Part shown: one piece after another, positions 28,408 through 35,379 of the stretch
Layout of the letters: each line of letters starts with the position of its first letter
Position numbering within the stretch: the first letter of the stretch is position 1
Assembly: GCA_019637155.1 (NCBI GenBank)
Contig: JAHBWE010000001.1
Coordinates: 496,001-560,000 of the forward strand
Direction of reading: 5' to 3'
Length of the DNA: 64,000 bases
Source of the DNA: Labilithrix sp.
GTDB taxonomy: Bacteria > Myxococcota_A > Polyangia > Polyangiales > Polyangiaceae
Notes under the pieces: model-generated
Told to the model about the DNA's origin: nothing
Seen by the model: the letters and a program-made list of their open reading frames with translations, nothing else
The model's database searches: none
Made by a program: the position numbers and the translations under genes

Positions 28408-28565
28408 GTGCGCGCTCTCGCATTGACGCTGGTCGCCGCCGCGGCGCTCTTCGGCTGCCCGCCGAGCGGGGAGAAGAAGGGGCCAGCGGGGCCTCCCATA
28501 CCCCGATGAGCTTTGCCGGCGTCTGCATCACGCCCGGCTGCACGACCGTAGCCTCGATGCTCTGA
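28408..28565 (+). pseudogene. Broken small lipoprotein gene
   Basis: From GTG 28408 a classic lipoprotein signal is encoded (LTLVAAAALFGCPPSGEKK) but the frame stops at 28507-28509, after 33 codons. An ATGA overlap there opens another frame (ATG 28506) reading MSFAGVCITPGCTTVASML up to 28565. The most economical reading is one small lipoprotein split by a frameshift, followed by truncation. Two separate micro-ORFs cannot be excluded. Confidence 0.35.
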
Positions 28566-28590
28566 CGCAACGTGGTACCGTCGCTCGACA

Positions 28591-29655
28591 GTGGGAGGGA
28601 AGCACGCCAGGAAATCGCGCGGCACGATGCTCCGCGAGCTGACGGCGCTCCTCCATCGTGGGGTCGTCTCGGACGGAGACGTCGAGGAGCTCCTCGTCCT
28701 CTACTCCGGCGCGCTCGGCATGCGTGGAATGGTCGTCGGACAGTACGGGTTTCACTCCTTCTCCGCGCAGCGCGACGTCCCCGACTCTTGGCCAGAAGAG
28801 CACACGCGTCATCGCGACCAGGATCCCTCAGGTCCGTTCTTGCAGCAGATGCCGGCGGGGACGCCGTACGTCGTCAGCGAGCACCTGACGCCTGCGATCG
28901 TCGCGTTACCGATCTACGCCGCGTTCTCGCGCGCGGAGATACGCGACGCGCTGATCTTCCGTTTCCCCACCGCGTTTCGCGACGACATCTTCGTGGCCAC
29001 GTACCGGCTCGAGGGCATGCCTCTGGTGTCGTCCGAAGACGTCACCCTCGCGCGCCTCCTTTACCCTCACTGCGCAGGCGCGCTCTCCGCCAAGTCGGCG
29101 GTCCTCGCGCTCGAGCACCAACGGTCCGGTGCCTCGGCGAGGCCGCTCACCGACGGGGAAGCGCACGTCGGCTTTCCGCGGCTCGACGTCATGCTGTCGG
29201 CGCGCGCGCGGCGGACGTTCATGCGGGAGCTCGGTCCTCTTACAGCGAGTGGATGGAGTCGCGTGGAGCGGATGGTCGCGAAGGCCGCCACGACCTTCTT
29301 CCACGGCCAGGTCGGCTCACGATCCCGTTTGCTCCTTCCGACGCTGCGCGTCGAGTTCGCCTGGGTACCTCCGGTGAAGGGCGAGAGCCGGCGCGCTCTC
29401 GTCCTATTCTTCCGGGAGCCCCCGCCGCACGGAAAGCTGACCCTCGCCGTCTCCGAGCTCCTCTCGCCGCGACAGCGTCAGATCGCCGAGCTCGCCGCGA
29501 ACGGCGCCGACAACGTCGCGATCGCCAGCCGCGTCGGCATATCGCGCGAGACGGTACGCTCCCATCTCCATGAAGCGTTCCGTCGACTCGGCGTGTCGTC
29601 GCGGACGGAGCTGGCGGCGTTCCTCACGGTCTCGTCGACCGACGAGCTCGCGTAG
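28591..29655 (+). CDS. LuxR-type transcriptional regulator
   Basis: The C-terminal 60 residues form a LuxR helix-turn-helix: LSPRQRQIAELAANGADNVAIASRVGISRETVRSHLHEAFRRLG. The N-terminal 280 residues resemble a GAF-type sensor segment without recognisable ligand motif; there is no receiver Asp arrangement, so it is not a classical response regulator. The start is GTG 28591 or ATG 28627. Codon 106 is TTA (28906-28908), a rare codon in this genome. It converges with the EF-Tu gene. Confidence 0.82.
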   Translation: MGGKHARKSRGTMLRELTALLHRGVVSDGDVEELLVLYSGALGMRGMVVGQYGFHSFSAQRDVPDSWPEEHTRHRDQDPSGPFLQQMPAGTPYVVSEHLTPAIVALPIYAAFSRAEIRDALIFRFPTAFRDDIFVATYRLEGMPLVSSEDVTLARLLYPHCAGALSAKSAVLALEHQRSGASARPLTDGEAHVGFPRLDVMLSARARRTFMRELGPLTASGWSRVERMVAKAATTFFHGQVGSRSRLLLPTLRVEFAWVPPVKGESRRALVLFFREPPPHGKLTLAVSELLSPRQRQIAELAANGADNVAIASRVGISRETVRSHLHEAFRRLGVSSRTELAAFLTVSSTDELA

Positions 29656-29711
29656 CGTCGCGCAGAAGCCTCCGGAACACTCGGTGGCACCGCTGTAGTC
29701 AGGCCATGAAC

Positions 29712-29744
29712 GCGGCGGTGAGGTACTCCTCCCCCCACCGCCGC
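29712..29744 (-). terminator. Hairpin just downstream of the EF-Tu gene
   Basis: GCGGCGGTG (29712-29720) pairs perfectly with CACCGCCGC (29736-29744), starting 7 bases beyond the EF-Tu stop, in the 96-bp convergent gap. An inner AGG/CCT pairing is possible. No good T-run follows, so termination efficiency is uncertain. Confidence 0.4.
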
Positions 29745-29751
29745 TGTCCAC

Positions 29752-30966
29752 TCATTCGACGCTCAGGATGACGCCGGCGCCCACGGTCTTGCTGCCCTCA
29801 CGGACCGCGAACCGCATGCCCGCCTCCATCCCGACCGGCTTCTGGAGCTCGACCGACACCTCCGCGTGATCGCCCGGAAGGATCATGTCGCTATCGCCGA
29901 GGCCGACGAGCGTGCCGGTCACGTCCGTCGTTCCAAAGAAGAACTGCGGGCGGTAGCCGGTGACGATCGGCGTGTGCCGTCCGCCCTCTTTGGTGGGAAT
30001 GACGAACAGCTCGGCCTTCGCCTTGGTGCGGCTCTTCACCGAGCCGGGCGCGATGATCACCTGACCGCGCACGACCTCGTCGCGACCGACGCCGCGGAGG
30101 AGCAGTCCGCAGTTCTGGCCCGCGCGGGCCTCCGTCTGATCCTTGTGGAACATCTGGATGCCCGTGACGACGACTTGCCGCGGCTTCTGCTCGCCGTCGA
30201 CGAGACCGATGATCTCCACCGACTCGCCCGCGCGCAGCACGCCGCGCGCGATGCGGCCGGTCACGACGGTGCCGCGACCGACGATCGTGTGCACGCCTTC
30301 GATGGGCATCATGAAGGCGCCCGCGACGTCGCGCACGGGATCGGGGAAGTGACCCTCCATCGCCTCGAGGAGCTCGCGGATGCACGCGCCCGCGTTCGCG
30401 GGATCGCGCAGCGCCTTCAGCGCCGAGCCGAGCACGACGGGGGAGTCGTGGTAGCCCTGCGCCGCGAGGTGCGCCTTGGTCTCCTCGACGACGAGCTCGA
30501 GGAGCTCGGGATCGGCGATGTCGACCTTGTTGACGAACACCACGACGCGCTCGACTCCAACCTGACGCGCGAGGAGGATGTGCTCCTTGGTCTGGTGCTG
30601 CGGACCCTGGCTGCCGTCCACGAGCAAGATCGCGCCGTCCATCTGGGCGGCGCCGGTGATCATGTTCTTGATGTAGTCGGCGTGGCCGGGGCAATCGATG
30701 TGCGCGTAGTGGCGAGTCGCGGTCTCGTACTCGACGTGCGAGATGGTGATCGTGACGGTCTTCGTGTCGTCACGCACGGTGCCGCCCTTGGCGATGTCGC
30801 CGTAGCTCTTCGCGCGCGCGAGGTTCGCGTGCGCCTGCACCGCGAGGATCGCGGCGGTGAGCGTGGTCTTGCCGTGGTCGACGTGTCCGATCGTGCCGAC
30901 GTTGACATGGGTCTTCATGACGGTGTTGTCGGGTTGCCAGCCCTTCTTTCTCTTCGAACGATTCAC
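29752..30966 (-). CDS. Divergent elongation factor Tu paralogue
   Basis: The protein is EF-Tu along its whole length: GTIGHVDHGKTTLTAAI (P-loop), DCPGHADYIKNMITGAAQMDGAIL (G3), NKVD (G4), GSALKAL (G5), then domains 2 and 3 (GRGTVVTGRIARG, GLLLRGVGRDEV, GGRHTPIVTGYRPQFFFGTT, RFAVREGSKTVGAGVI). It departs from canonical EF-Tu at the effector loop: the nearly invariant EEKARGITI is replaced by RDDTKTVTI. NKCD is NKVD, and the conserved Arg of QFYFRTTDVTG is Gly. The gene is alone, without rpsG, fusA, tRNA or secE. Start is ATG 30966, or ATG 30918 just before the conserved HVNVG. It may be a specialised or elfamycin-insensitive EF-Tu; that is inference. Confidence 0.85.
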   Translation of the reverse strand: MNRSKRKKGWQPDNTVMKTHVNVGTIGHVDHGKTTLTAAILAVQAHANLARAKSYGDIAKGGTVRDDTKTVTITISHVEYETATRHYAHIDCPGHADYIKNMITGAAQMDGAILLVDGSQGPQHQTKEHILLARQVGVERVVVFVNKVDIADPELLELVVEETKAHLAAQGYHDSPVVLGSALKALRDPANAGACIRELLEAMEGHFPDPVRDVAGAFMMPIEGVHTIVGRGTVVTGRIARGVLRAGESVEIIGLVDGEQKPRQVVVTGIQMFHKDQTEARAGQNCGLLLRGVGRDEVVRGQVIIAPGSVKSRTKAKAELFVIPTKEGGRHTPIVTGYRPQFFFGTTDVTGTLVGLGDSDMILPGDHAEVSVELQKPVGMEAGMRFAVREGSKTVGAGVILSVE

Positions 30967-31009
30967 CCCGCCGGCCCATCCGGCTCCAGGGGACTTGCAC
31001 GCACGACGA

Positions 31010-31041
31010 AAAGGCCGCCCAGGTTTCCCTAGGCGGCCTTT
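31010..31041 (-). terminator. Intrinsic terminator between a beta-propeller lipoprotein gene and the EF-Tu gene
   Basis: AAAGGCCGCC (31010-31019) and GGCGGCCTTT (31032-31041) form a perfect 10-bp stem with a 12-nt loop. On the minus strand the stem is followed by TTTTCGTCGT, a modest U-run, about 200 bases after the stop of the gene at 31242. It probably ends that transcript and isolates the EF-Tu gene, whose promoter would then lie between this hairpin and 30966, or just upstream of the hairpin if the hairpin is an attenuator. Confidence 0.7.
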
Positions 31042-31241
31042 CGTTCGCTCGAGTCCGAGCGATGTCCGACTACCTAGCTCTCCAGATCCCAGACGACGGC
31101 GCGAACGCCGACGAGGCGTCGAGCCGTGAGGAGGATGAGGGAGAGCCCAGCGCGCACATGACGAGCGCGTGCAAGCTGCGCACGTCGGCCCAGCTCGTCA
31201 AGGGTCACGAGGCGGAGGAGGACCACGCCTCATGCTCGCCA

Positions 31242-32684
31242 TCAGCCACCTTCGAGCTCACGGACCACGCCGTCGCGCGCGATGACGCGAAGCTTCGAGC
31301 GCCCGCGGAGGAGGAGGCGACCGCCGACGACGTCGAGGAAGGCCGCGTCGACGGCGTGGCTCGCGAGCGGGAGCTCGAGCGCGGGGACGTCGCGGCGGGT
31401 GCCGTCGGGCGTGACGATCGTGTCGACGGACGCCGGGATGTCCGCCTTCTCGGGGATGCTGCGATCGGCGTCGAACCAGACCTGGAAGCCGCCGCGCGCG
31501 AGCGACGGCATCTTCTCGGGATCGGCGGTCTGAGCGCCCGACGCGACGTCGACGTGAATGCGCTTCGGCGATCGATCGGAGGAGCGCTCCGGCCGGACGT
31601 GGAGATCGATCTTGTGATCGTTCGCCCAGCGAATGCTGCAGCCGTGCGCGCAGAGCGTGCCGGGGAGCCGGTGCTTCTTCACGCTCTTGTCGGCCAGGTC
31701 CCAGATCGCGATCGTCGCCAGCGCGCGCTGCTCGAGGAGCACCGCCATGCGCTTGCCGTCCGGCGAGACCGTCGCGTCCCGCGCGAAGTCGTTCCTCCCG
31801 AGCTCGGCGTCGAAGGTCCCGCTCTCGAGGTCCTCCACGAAGCTCGTCAACGTGTACTTGCCGCGGGCGTTCTCCTCGATGACGACACGCCGGTCGTCGA
31901 GGCTCACGATCGACGGCGCGCTCACGTCCTGGAGCTCGGGATCGAGCTTCCCGTCGGCCGGATGGACGAGGTCGCCGGTCTGGACGCGGTACACCATCGA
32001 GGCGAGCCAGCCGTGGCTGAAGCCGAAGAACGCTCCGTTCGGCGAGAGCCGGAAGGACGCGAAATACCGCTCAAAGCGGAGCGCCGGCATGTGCGTGCGA
32101 TGAACGAGCGCGCCGGAGGGCAGCGCGTAGACGCCGACGGCGCAGGTCTCCCAGTCGGACGCCTCCGCCTCGCAGACGGCGAGGAGGAAGTGCCGCTTGT
32201 TCTTCGCGACGGCGGCCGCGCTCTGCGCCGCGCTCCACCGCCCTGCGAACGTCTTCACCTTTGCCCCCTCGGCGACGTTCCACACCTCCAGCGAGCGACT
32301 CGTTTGGTCGACACGCTCGACGACGAAGACGGAGCCGAACCCGACGTACGGTGTGGGGTCGCCTCCTTCGCCGCCGAGCGGAATGCGCCGGAGCCCCGCG
32401 TCCGCCGCGGTCGTGTCCCAGTCCCAAATCGACCTTTGCGTCGTGACGAGGACGTGACCGTTCGGCAGGAGCTCGCTCTGCAAGATCTCCGCCCCGATGC
32501 GCGCCGTTACGCTCGCGTCCGCGGGCTCCGCGGGCTCCGTGGCGCCGGCGTCGAGCGTCGGCCCACCCGCGTCGATCGGCGCGGCGTCGACCACCGGCGC
32601 CGGTGACGGCGGATCTCCGCAGCGCGAACGACACGCCACGAGCCCCAACGCGAAGAACGCGACGCGGCGACCCCTCGAGCTCAT
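31242..32684 (-). CDS. Beta-propeller lipoprotein (480 aa)
   Basis: A signal peptide with a weak lipobox (LGLVACRSRCG) is followed by an Asp/Ala/Pro linker (residues 28-60) and about seven propeller-like repeats: LLPNGHVLVTTQRSIWDWD, SLEVWNVAEGAKVKTFAGRW, FRLSPNGAFFGFSHGWLASM, ATVSPDGKRMAVLLEQRALATI with IWDLADKSVKKH, and a last VDAAFLDVVGGRLLLRG. It should be an envelope scaffold. It resembles in layout the cytoplasmic propeller at 26725-28104. Confidence 0.78.
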   Translation of the reverse strand: MSSRGRRVAFFALGLVACRSRCGDPPSPAPVVDAAPIDAGGPTLDAGATEPAEPADASVTARIGAEILQSELLPNGHVLVTTQRSIWDWDTTAADAGLRRIPLGGEGGDPTPYVGFGSVFVVERVDQTSRSLEVWNVAEGAKVKTFAGRWSAAQSAAAVAKNKRHFLLAVCEAEASDWETCAVGVYALPSGALVHRTHMPALRFERYFASFRLSPNGAFFGFSHGWLASMVYRVQTGDLVHPADGKLDPELQDVSAPSIVSLDDRRVVIEENARGKYTLTSFVEDLESGTFDAELGRNDFARDATVSPDGKRMAVLLEQRALATIAIWDLADKSVKKHRLPGTLCAHGCSIRWANDHKIDLHVRPERSSDRSPKRIHVDVASGAQTADPEKMPSLARGGFQVWFDADRSIPEKADIPASVDTIVTPDGTRRDVPALELPLASHAVDAAFLDVVGGRLLLRGRSKLRVIARDGVVRELEGG

Positions 32685-32772
32685 CTCCGCGACGATACAC
32701 CCTCGTCGTCATCCGTCCGTCGGCGCGATAGCGCTTCGACACGTGGACATCGTCTGTGGTTTTGTCGGCGAC

Positions 32773-33055
32773 ATGAAGTTGTTCGCCGACTTTCGACAGA
32801 TTCACGTCTCTGCACCCGACCGGAAAGGCGATCTCGCGGAGGCCTGGACGGCGCAGGCGACGGAGGACCGGATCGCGGTCGCGGGGGACATCGTCGGCAT
32901 CACTGCCTCTCGCTCGCGATGGCCATGAACGTCGACGACGAGCTCATCGTACGCTGGGATCCCGGCGAGACCAAGCGCGCCTGGAAGATCCTCGCGCCGC
33001 TCGTCACACCCGAACGCGCCGCGCTCGTCCTGAGGACCCCGCGCGCCGTCCGCTG
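32773..33055 (+). pseudogene. Frameshifted or fused remnant of small proteins
   Basis: ATG 32773 opens a frame with MKLFADFRQIHVSAPDRKGD and LAEAWTAQATEDRIAVAGDI, which looks like the start of a longer soluble protein, but it ends at 32928 after a degenerate tail. A second frame (ATG 32919) encodes MNVDDELIVRWDPGETKRAW and LVTPERAALVLRTPRAVR up to 33055. Both pieces look protein-like, and neither is a complete domain. The 32685-33104 interval holds nothing else. Confidence 0.35.
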
Positions 33056-33104
33056 ACACGCCGCCCGAGCGATCGGGCCAGTCTTCAGTGGGGGTTGTGG
33101 CGAG

Positions 33105-33512
33105 TCATCGTCTCGTTCGCGGTGGGCGGCCACGTTGCGGTCTGACCTCGAACGTCACAGTCGCTCGAGGGCCGTCGAGGCGCGTGACGAAGTGCGTGAG
33201 CAAGTCCCGCCCGACGACACACTCGTCGGCGTGCGCGACGATGCCGAGAGGAAGCGCGACGCCGGCGAGGTGAACGATCGCTCCGTGCACCGTCACGTCG
33301 TGACTTCCAACGACCCCCTCCAGGCTCGCGTATTCGATGACGTGCAGCTCGAGCTCTTCGGCCACGTCCTCGGGGATGACGGTCGCGTCGGCCCCCGTGT
33401 CGACGAGCGCACGCACGGACATGCTGGCGCCGCTCGACGGATTCGACACGACGATGTCGACGACAGGCGCCGGCGGCTCGAAGTCTCGGTCGTAGTGAAA
33501 CGAGCGTGTCAT
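33105..33512 (-). CDS. Retropepsin-like aspartic protease (single domain)
   Basis: The 135-residue protein has the retroviral-type aspartic protease signature VRALVDTGADATVIP (DTGA, Asp about residue 38) and a second-half element VGRDLLTHFVTRLDG with the hydrophobic-hydrophobic-G pattern that precedes the C-terminal strand. Such proteases act as homodimers, each subunit giving one Asp. There is no signal peptide or membrane segment, so it would be cytoplasmic. Its start overlaps the stop of the RHH-DUF5678 gene (ATGA-type), so the two are translationally coupled. Substrate unknown. Confidence 0.82.
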   Translation of the reverse strand: MTRSFHYDRDFEPPAPVVDIVVSNPSSGASMSVRALVDTGADATVIPEDVAEELELHVIEYASLEGVVGSHDVTVHGAIVHLAGVALPLGIVAHADECVVGRDLLTHFVTRLDGPRATVTFEVRPQRGRPPRTRR

Positions 33513-33928
33513 GTCGGCGGAACGCGTCGTTTCACGAGGGCTCGCGGCGAACGGAGTCGAATGACCCGCTTTGGCGTGAGTGACACACGAGGCATGAGGA
33601 CCGCCCGCCCCTCGAGCCGGGCGAAGACCCGCGTGGCCAGCCTGGTGAAGTCGGCGTCATGGTCGACGACAGCCTGATCCACGACGGCCACGTACTCGCC
33701 TCGGTAGCGCTCGAGGAGGTCGGCGTGATTGCGCTCGTACCACGCCCAGTCCTTCTTCGACGCGGACCGGTCGGCATTGCGCCGGGGTCCACGGGCGAGC
33801 GTCTGCGCGAGACTCTCGCTCACGATGGCGGCGAGCGTCTTGCCTTGACGAGCCGCCTCCGCCTTCGCTTCGCGAACGAGCGCTCGCGACATTCCTCGCA
33901 GGTAGAGCGTCGTCGAGTCGTTGCTCAT
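33509..33928 (-). CDS. RHH-type DNA-binding protein with DUF5678-like domain
   Basis: The start ATG 33928 gives 139 residues. The N-terminus TTLYLRGMSRALVREAKAEA plus GKTLAAIVSESLAQTL is a ribbon-helix-helix fold of the VapB/Arc type. From about residue 55, WYERNHADLLERYRGEYVAV VDQAVVDHD FTRLATRVFARLEG resembles DUF5678, a short domain that often stands next to retropepsin-like proteins. The architecture (RHH regulator plus small domain, followed by an overlapping enzyme gene) matches an antitoxin-type regulator. The inferred role is autoregulation and control of the protease; it is not demonstrated. Confidence 0.72.
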   Translation of the reverse strand: MSNDSTTLYLRGMSRALVREAKAEAARQGKTLAAIVSESLAQTLARGPRRNADRSASKKDWAWYERNHADLLERYRGEYVAVVDQAVVDHDADFTRLATRVFARLEGRAVLMPRVSLTPKRVIRLRSPRALVKRRVPPT

Positions 33929-34071
33929 GCAACGTTGATAACACAGACAACACCTCTGCGAGCGCGGAGCCACGCTCAGAGAAGCGGAGCCTGCTCTACG
34001 CAATCCTGGCCCACCGGCGCTGGGAGGAAGCTGGGCCCCCTCGCGCCGCTTTGTGTACCCTCGCGATCGCC

Positions 34072-35379
34072 ATGGCGGACGAAAAGAAGCCCGAGGACGC
34101 GGACGAGCCCGCGGTGAAGGACGAGACGTCCGAAGCGAAGGCCGAGGAGAAGTCCGAAGCGAAGGCGGAGGAGAAGCCCGAAGCGAAGGCCGAGGCCAAG
34201 GACCCGCCGCCGAAGGCCGAGCCCAGGCCGGAGCCGAAGCCGGAGAAGGCCGCGTGGGGTGAGCCGATCGCGAGGCTCGATCGCGCCTGGACGAAGCTCG
34301 AGGCGCGTCTCTGCGCCGTCGTCCTCGTCGCCGAGATCCTCACCCTCGTCTTCTGGATCGCGATCCGCGCGCTCTCGTCGACGGGGCAGGGGGGGCCCGG
34401 CGGCCTCTTCCGCAGCCTCTTCTGCGCGCTCGTGCTCGGCCTCGTCGCGCACCGCTTCACGAAGAAGCACGCGTACGGCCAGGTCATCGCCACCGGCGCG
34501 GTCGTCGCCGGGTTCTTCGCCGGGCGGCTCTGGACCGACGCCGGCACCGAGTACTTCTCGAACCTGTTCGCGTGGCTCCAGAACTCCTCCATCCTCGTCT
34601 TCTTCGGCGGCGTGAGCGATCTCGCGAAGCGCTTCACGCTGTGGCTCGCGCTCCTCGGCGCCTCGCTCGCCACCGCGCAGGGCAAGCACATCAACGTCGA
34701 CGTCGTCATGCGCTTCCTCTCCCCGAAGGCGCGCGTCCCGGTCGCCGTCATCGGCTGGCTCGCCGCCGCCCTCGTCGCGATCTCCGCGTCGTGGGGCTTC
34801 TTCGACTACGTCGCGGTCGAGGAGATGCGCGCGCCGGCCACGGTCGAGTGCCCCGGCGACGCGACCAAGCGCTGCCCCGCCTCGATGGGCTCGAAGGTCG
34901 ACGCGGTGTCGTCGACGATCGGCCGCGACCTGTTCCTCTCCGGCCGCCAGATCTCGCTCGACCTCCGCTCCTTGCCGAGGGTCCTCGGCGGCACGAAGTA
35001 CAACCAGTGGCTCACGCCGAAGGAGTGGAACGAGTGGCTCAAGGGCGGCGGCTGGAGCCCGCGCTTCGACCCCGAGGAAGTGAAGGCGTTCGAGCTCCCG
35101 GAGGACGGGTCGGTCGAGTTCCGCAACCCCGCCGTCACCGCGATCCCCGGCGGAACGGAGCAGGTCGCGAAGCTCCTCGTGCCGGTCGTGAACCTCGTCT
35201 TCGCGTTCGGCCTCTTCGTGATCGGGCTCCGCTTCATCGTGCGATCGCTCCTCGCGATCTCGGGGCACATCAAGGTCGACCCCAACGCCGCGCACGGCGA
35301 CGACGAGCTCGCGCACGCGCACGACAGCTCGGCCCTCGCCGACGCGGTCGACCACGCGGCAGAGGAGAGCCACTCGTGA
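34072..35379 (+). CDS. dctQ: TRAP transporter small permease subunit (DctQ type), enlarged
   Basis: The conserved core WLALLGASLATAQGKHINVD and VVMRFLSP is the DctQ signature. Normal DctQ proteins have about 160-200 residues and four helices; this one has 435. It begins with an 65-residue Lys/Glu/Ala tail containing a 24-bp tandem repeat, shows about six membrane helices (CAVVLVAEILTLVFWIAIRAL, LFRSLFCALVLGLVAHRF, VIATGAVVAGFFAGRLW, the core, VPVAVIGWLAAALVAISASW and LVPVVNLVFAFGLFVIGLRF) and has a 140-residue extracytoplasmic insert between the last two. Its stop overlaps the DctM start (GTGA). DctP and TatT lie at 20535-22513. Confidence 0.87.
   Translation: MADEKKPEDADEPAVKDETSEAKAEEKSEAKAEEKPEAKAEAKDPPPKAEPRPEPKPEKAAWGEPIARLDRAWTKLEARLCAVVLVAEILTLVFWIAIRALSSTGQGGPGGLFRSLFCALVLGLVAHRFTKKHAYGQVIATGAVVAGFFAGRLWTDAGTEYFSNLFAWLQNSSILVFFGGVSDLAKRFTLWLALLGASLATAQGKHINVDVVMRFLSPKARVPVAVIGWLAAALVAISASWGFFDYVAVEEMRAPATVECPGDATKRCPASMGSKVDAVSSTIGRDLFLSGRQISLDLRSLPRVLGGTKYNQWLTPKEWNEWLKGGGWSPRFDPEEVKAFELPEDGSVEFRNPAVTAIPGGTEQVAKLLVPVVNLVFAFGLFVIGLRFIVRSLLAISGHIKVDPNAAHGDDELAHAHDSSALADAVDHAAEESHS
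34132..34203 (+). repeat. 24-bp in-frame tandem repeat, three copies
   Basis: Units at 34132, 34156 and 34180 encode EAKAEEKS, EAKAEEKP and EAKAEAKD in the cytoplasmic N-terminal tail of the DctQ-type protein. The copies are nearly identical, which suggests recent slippage. Confidence 0.8.
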
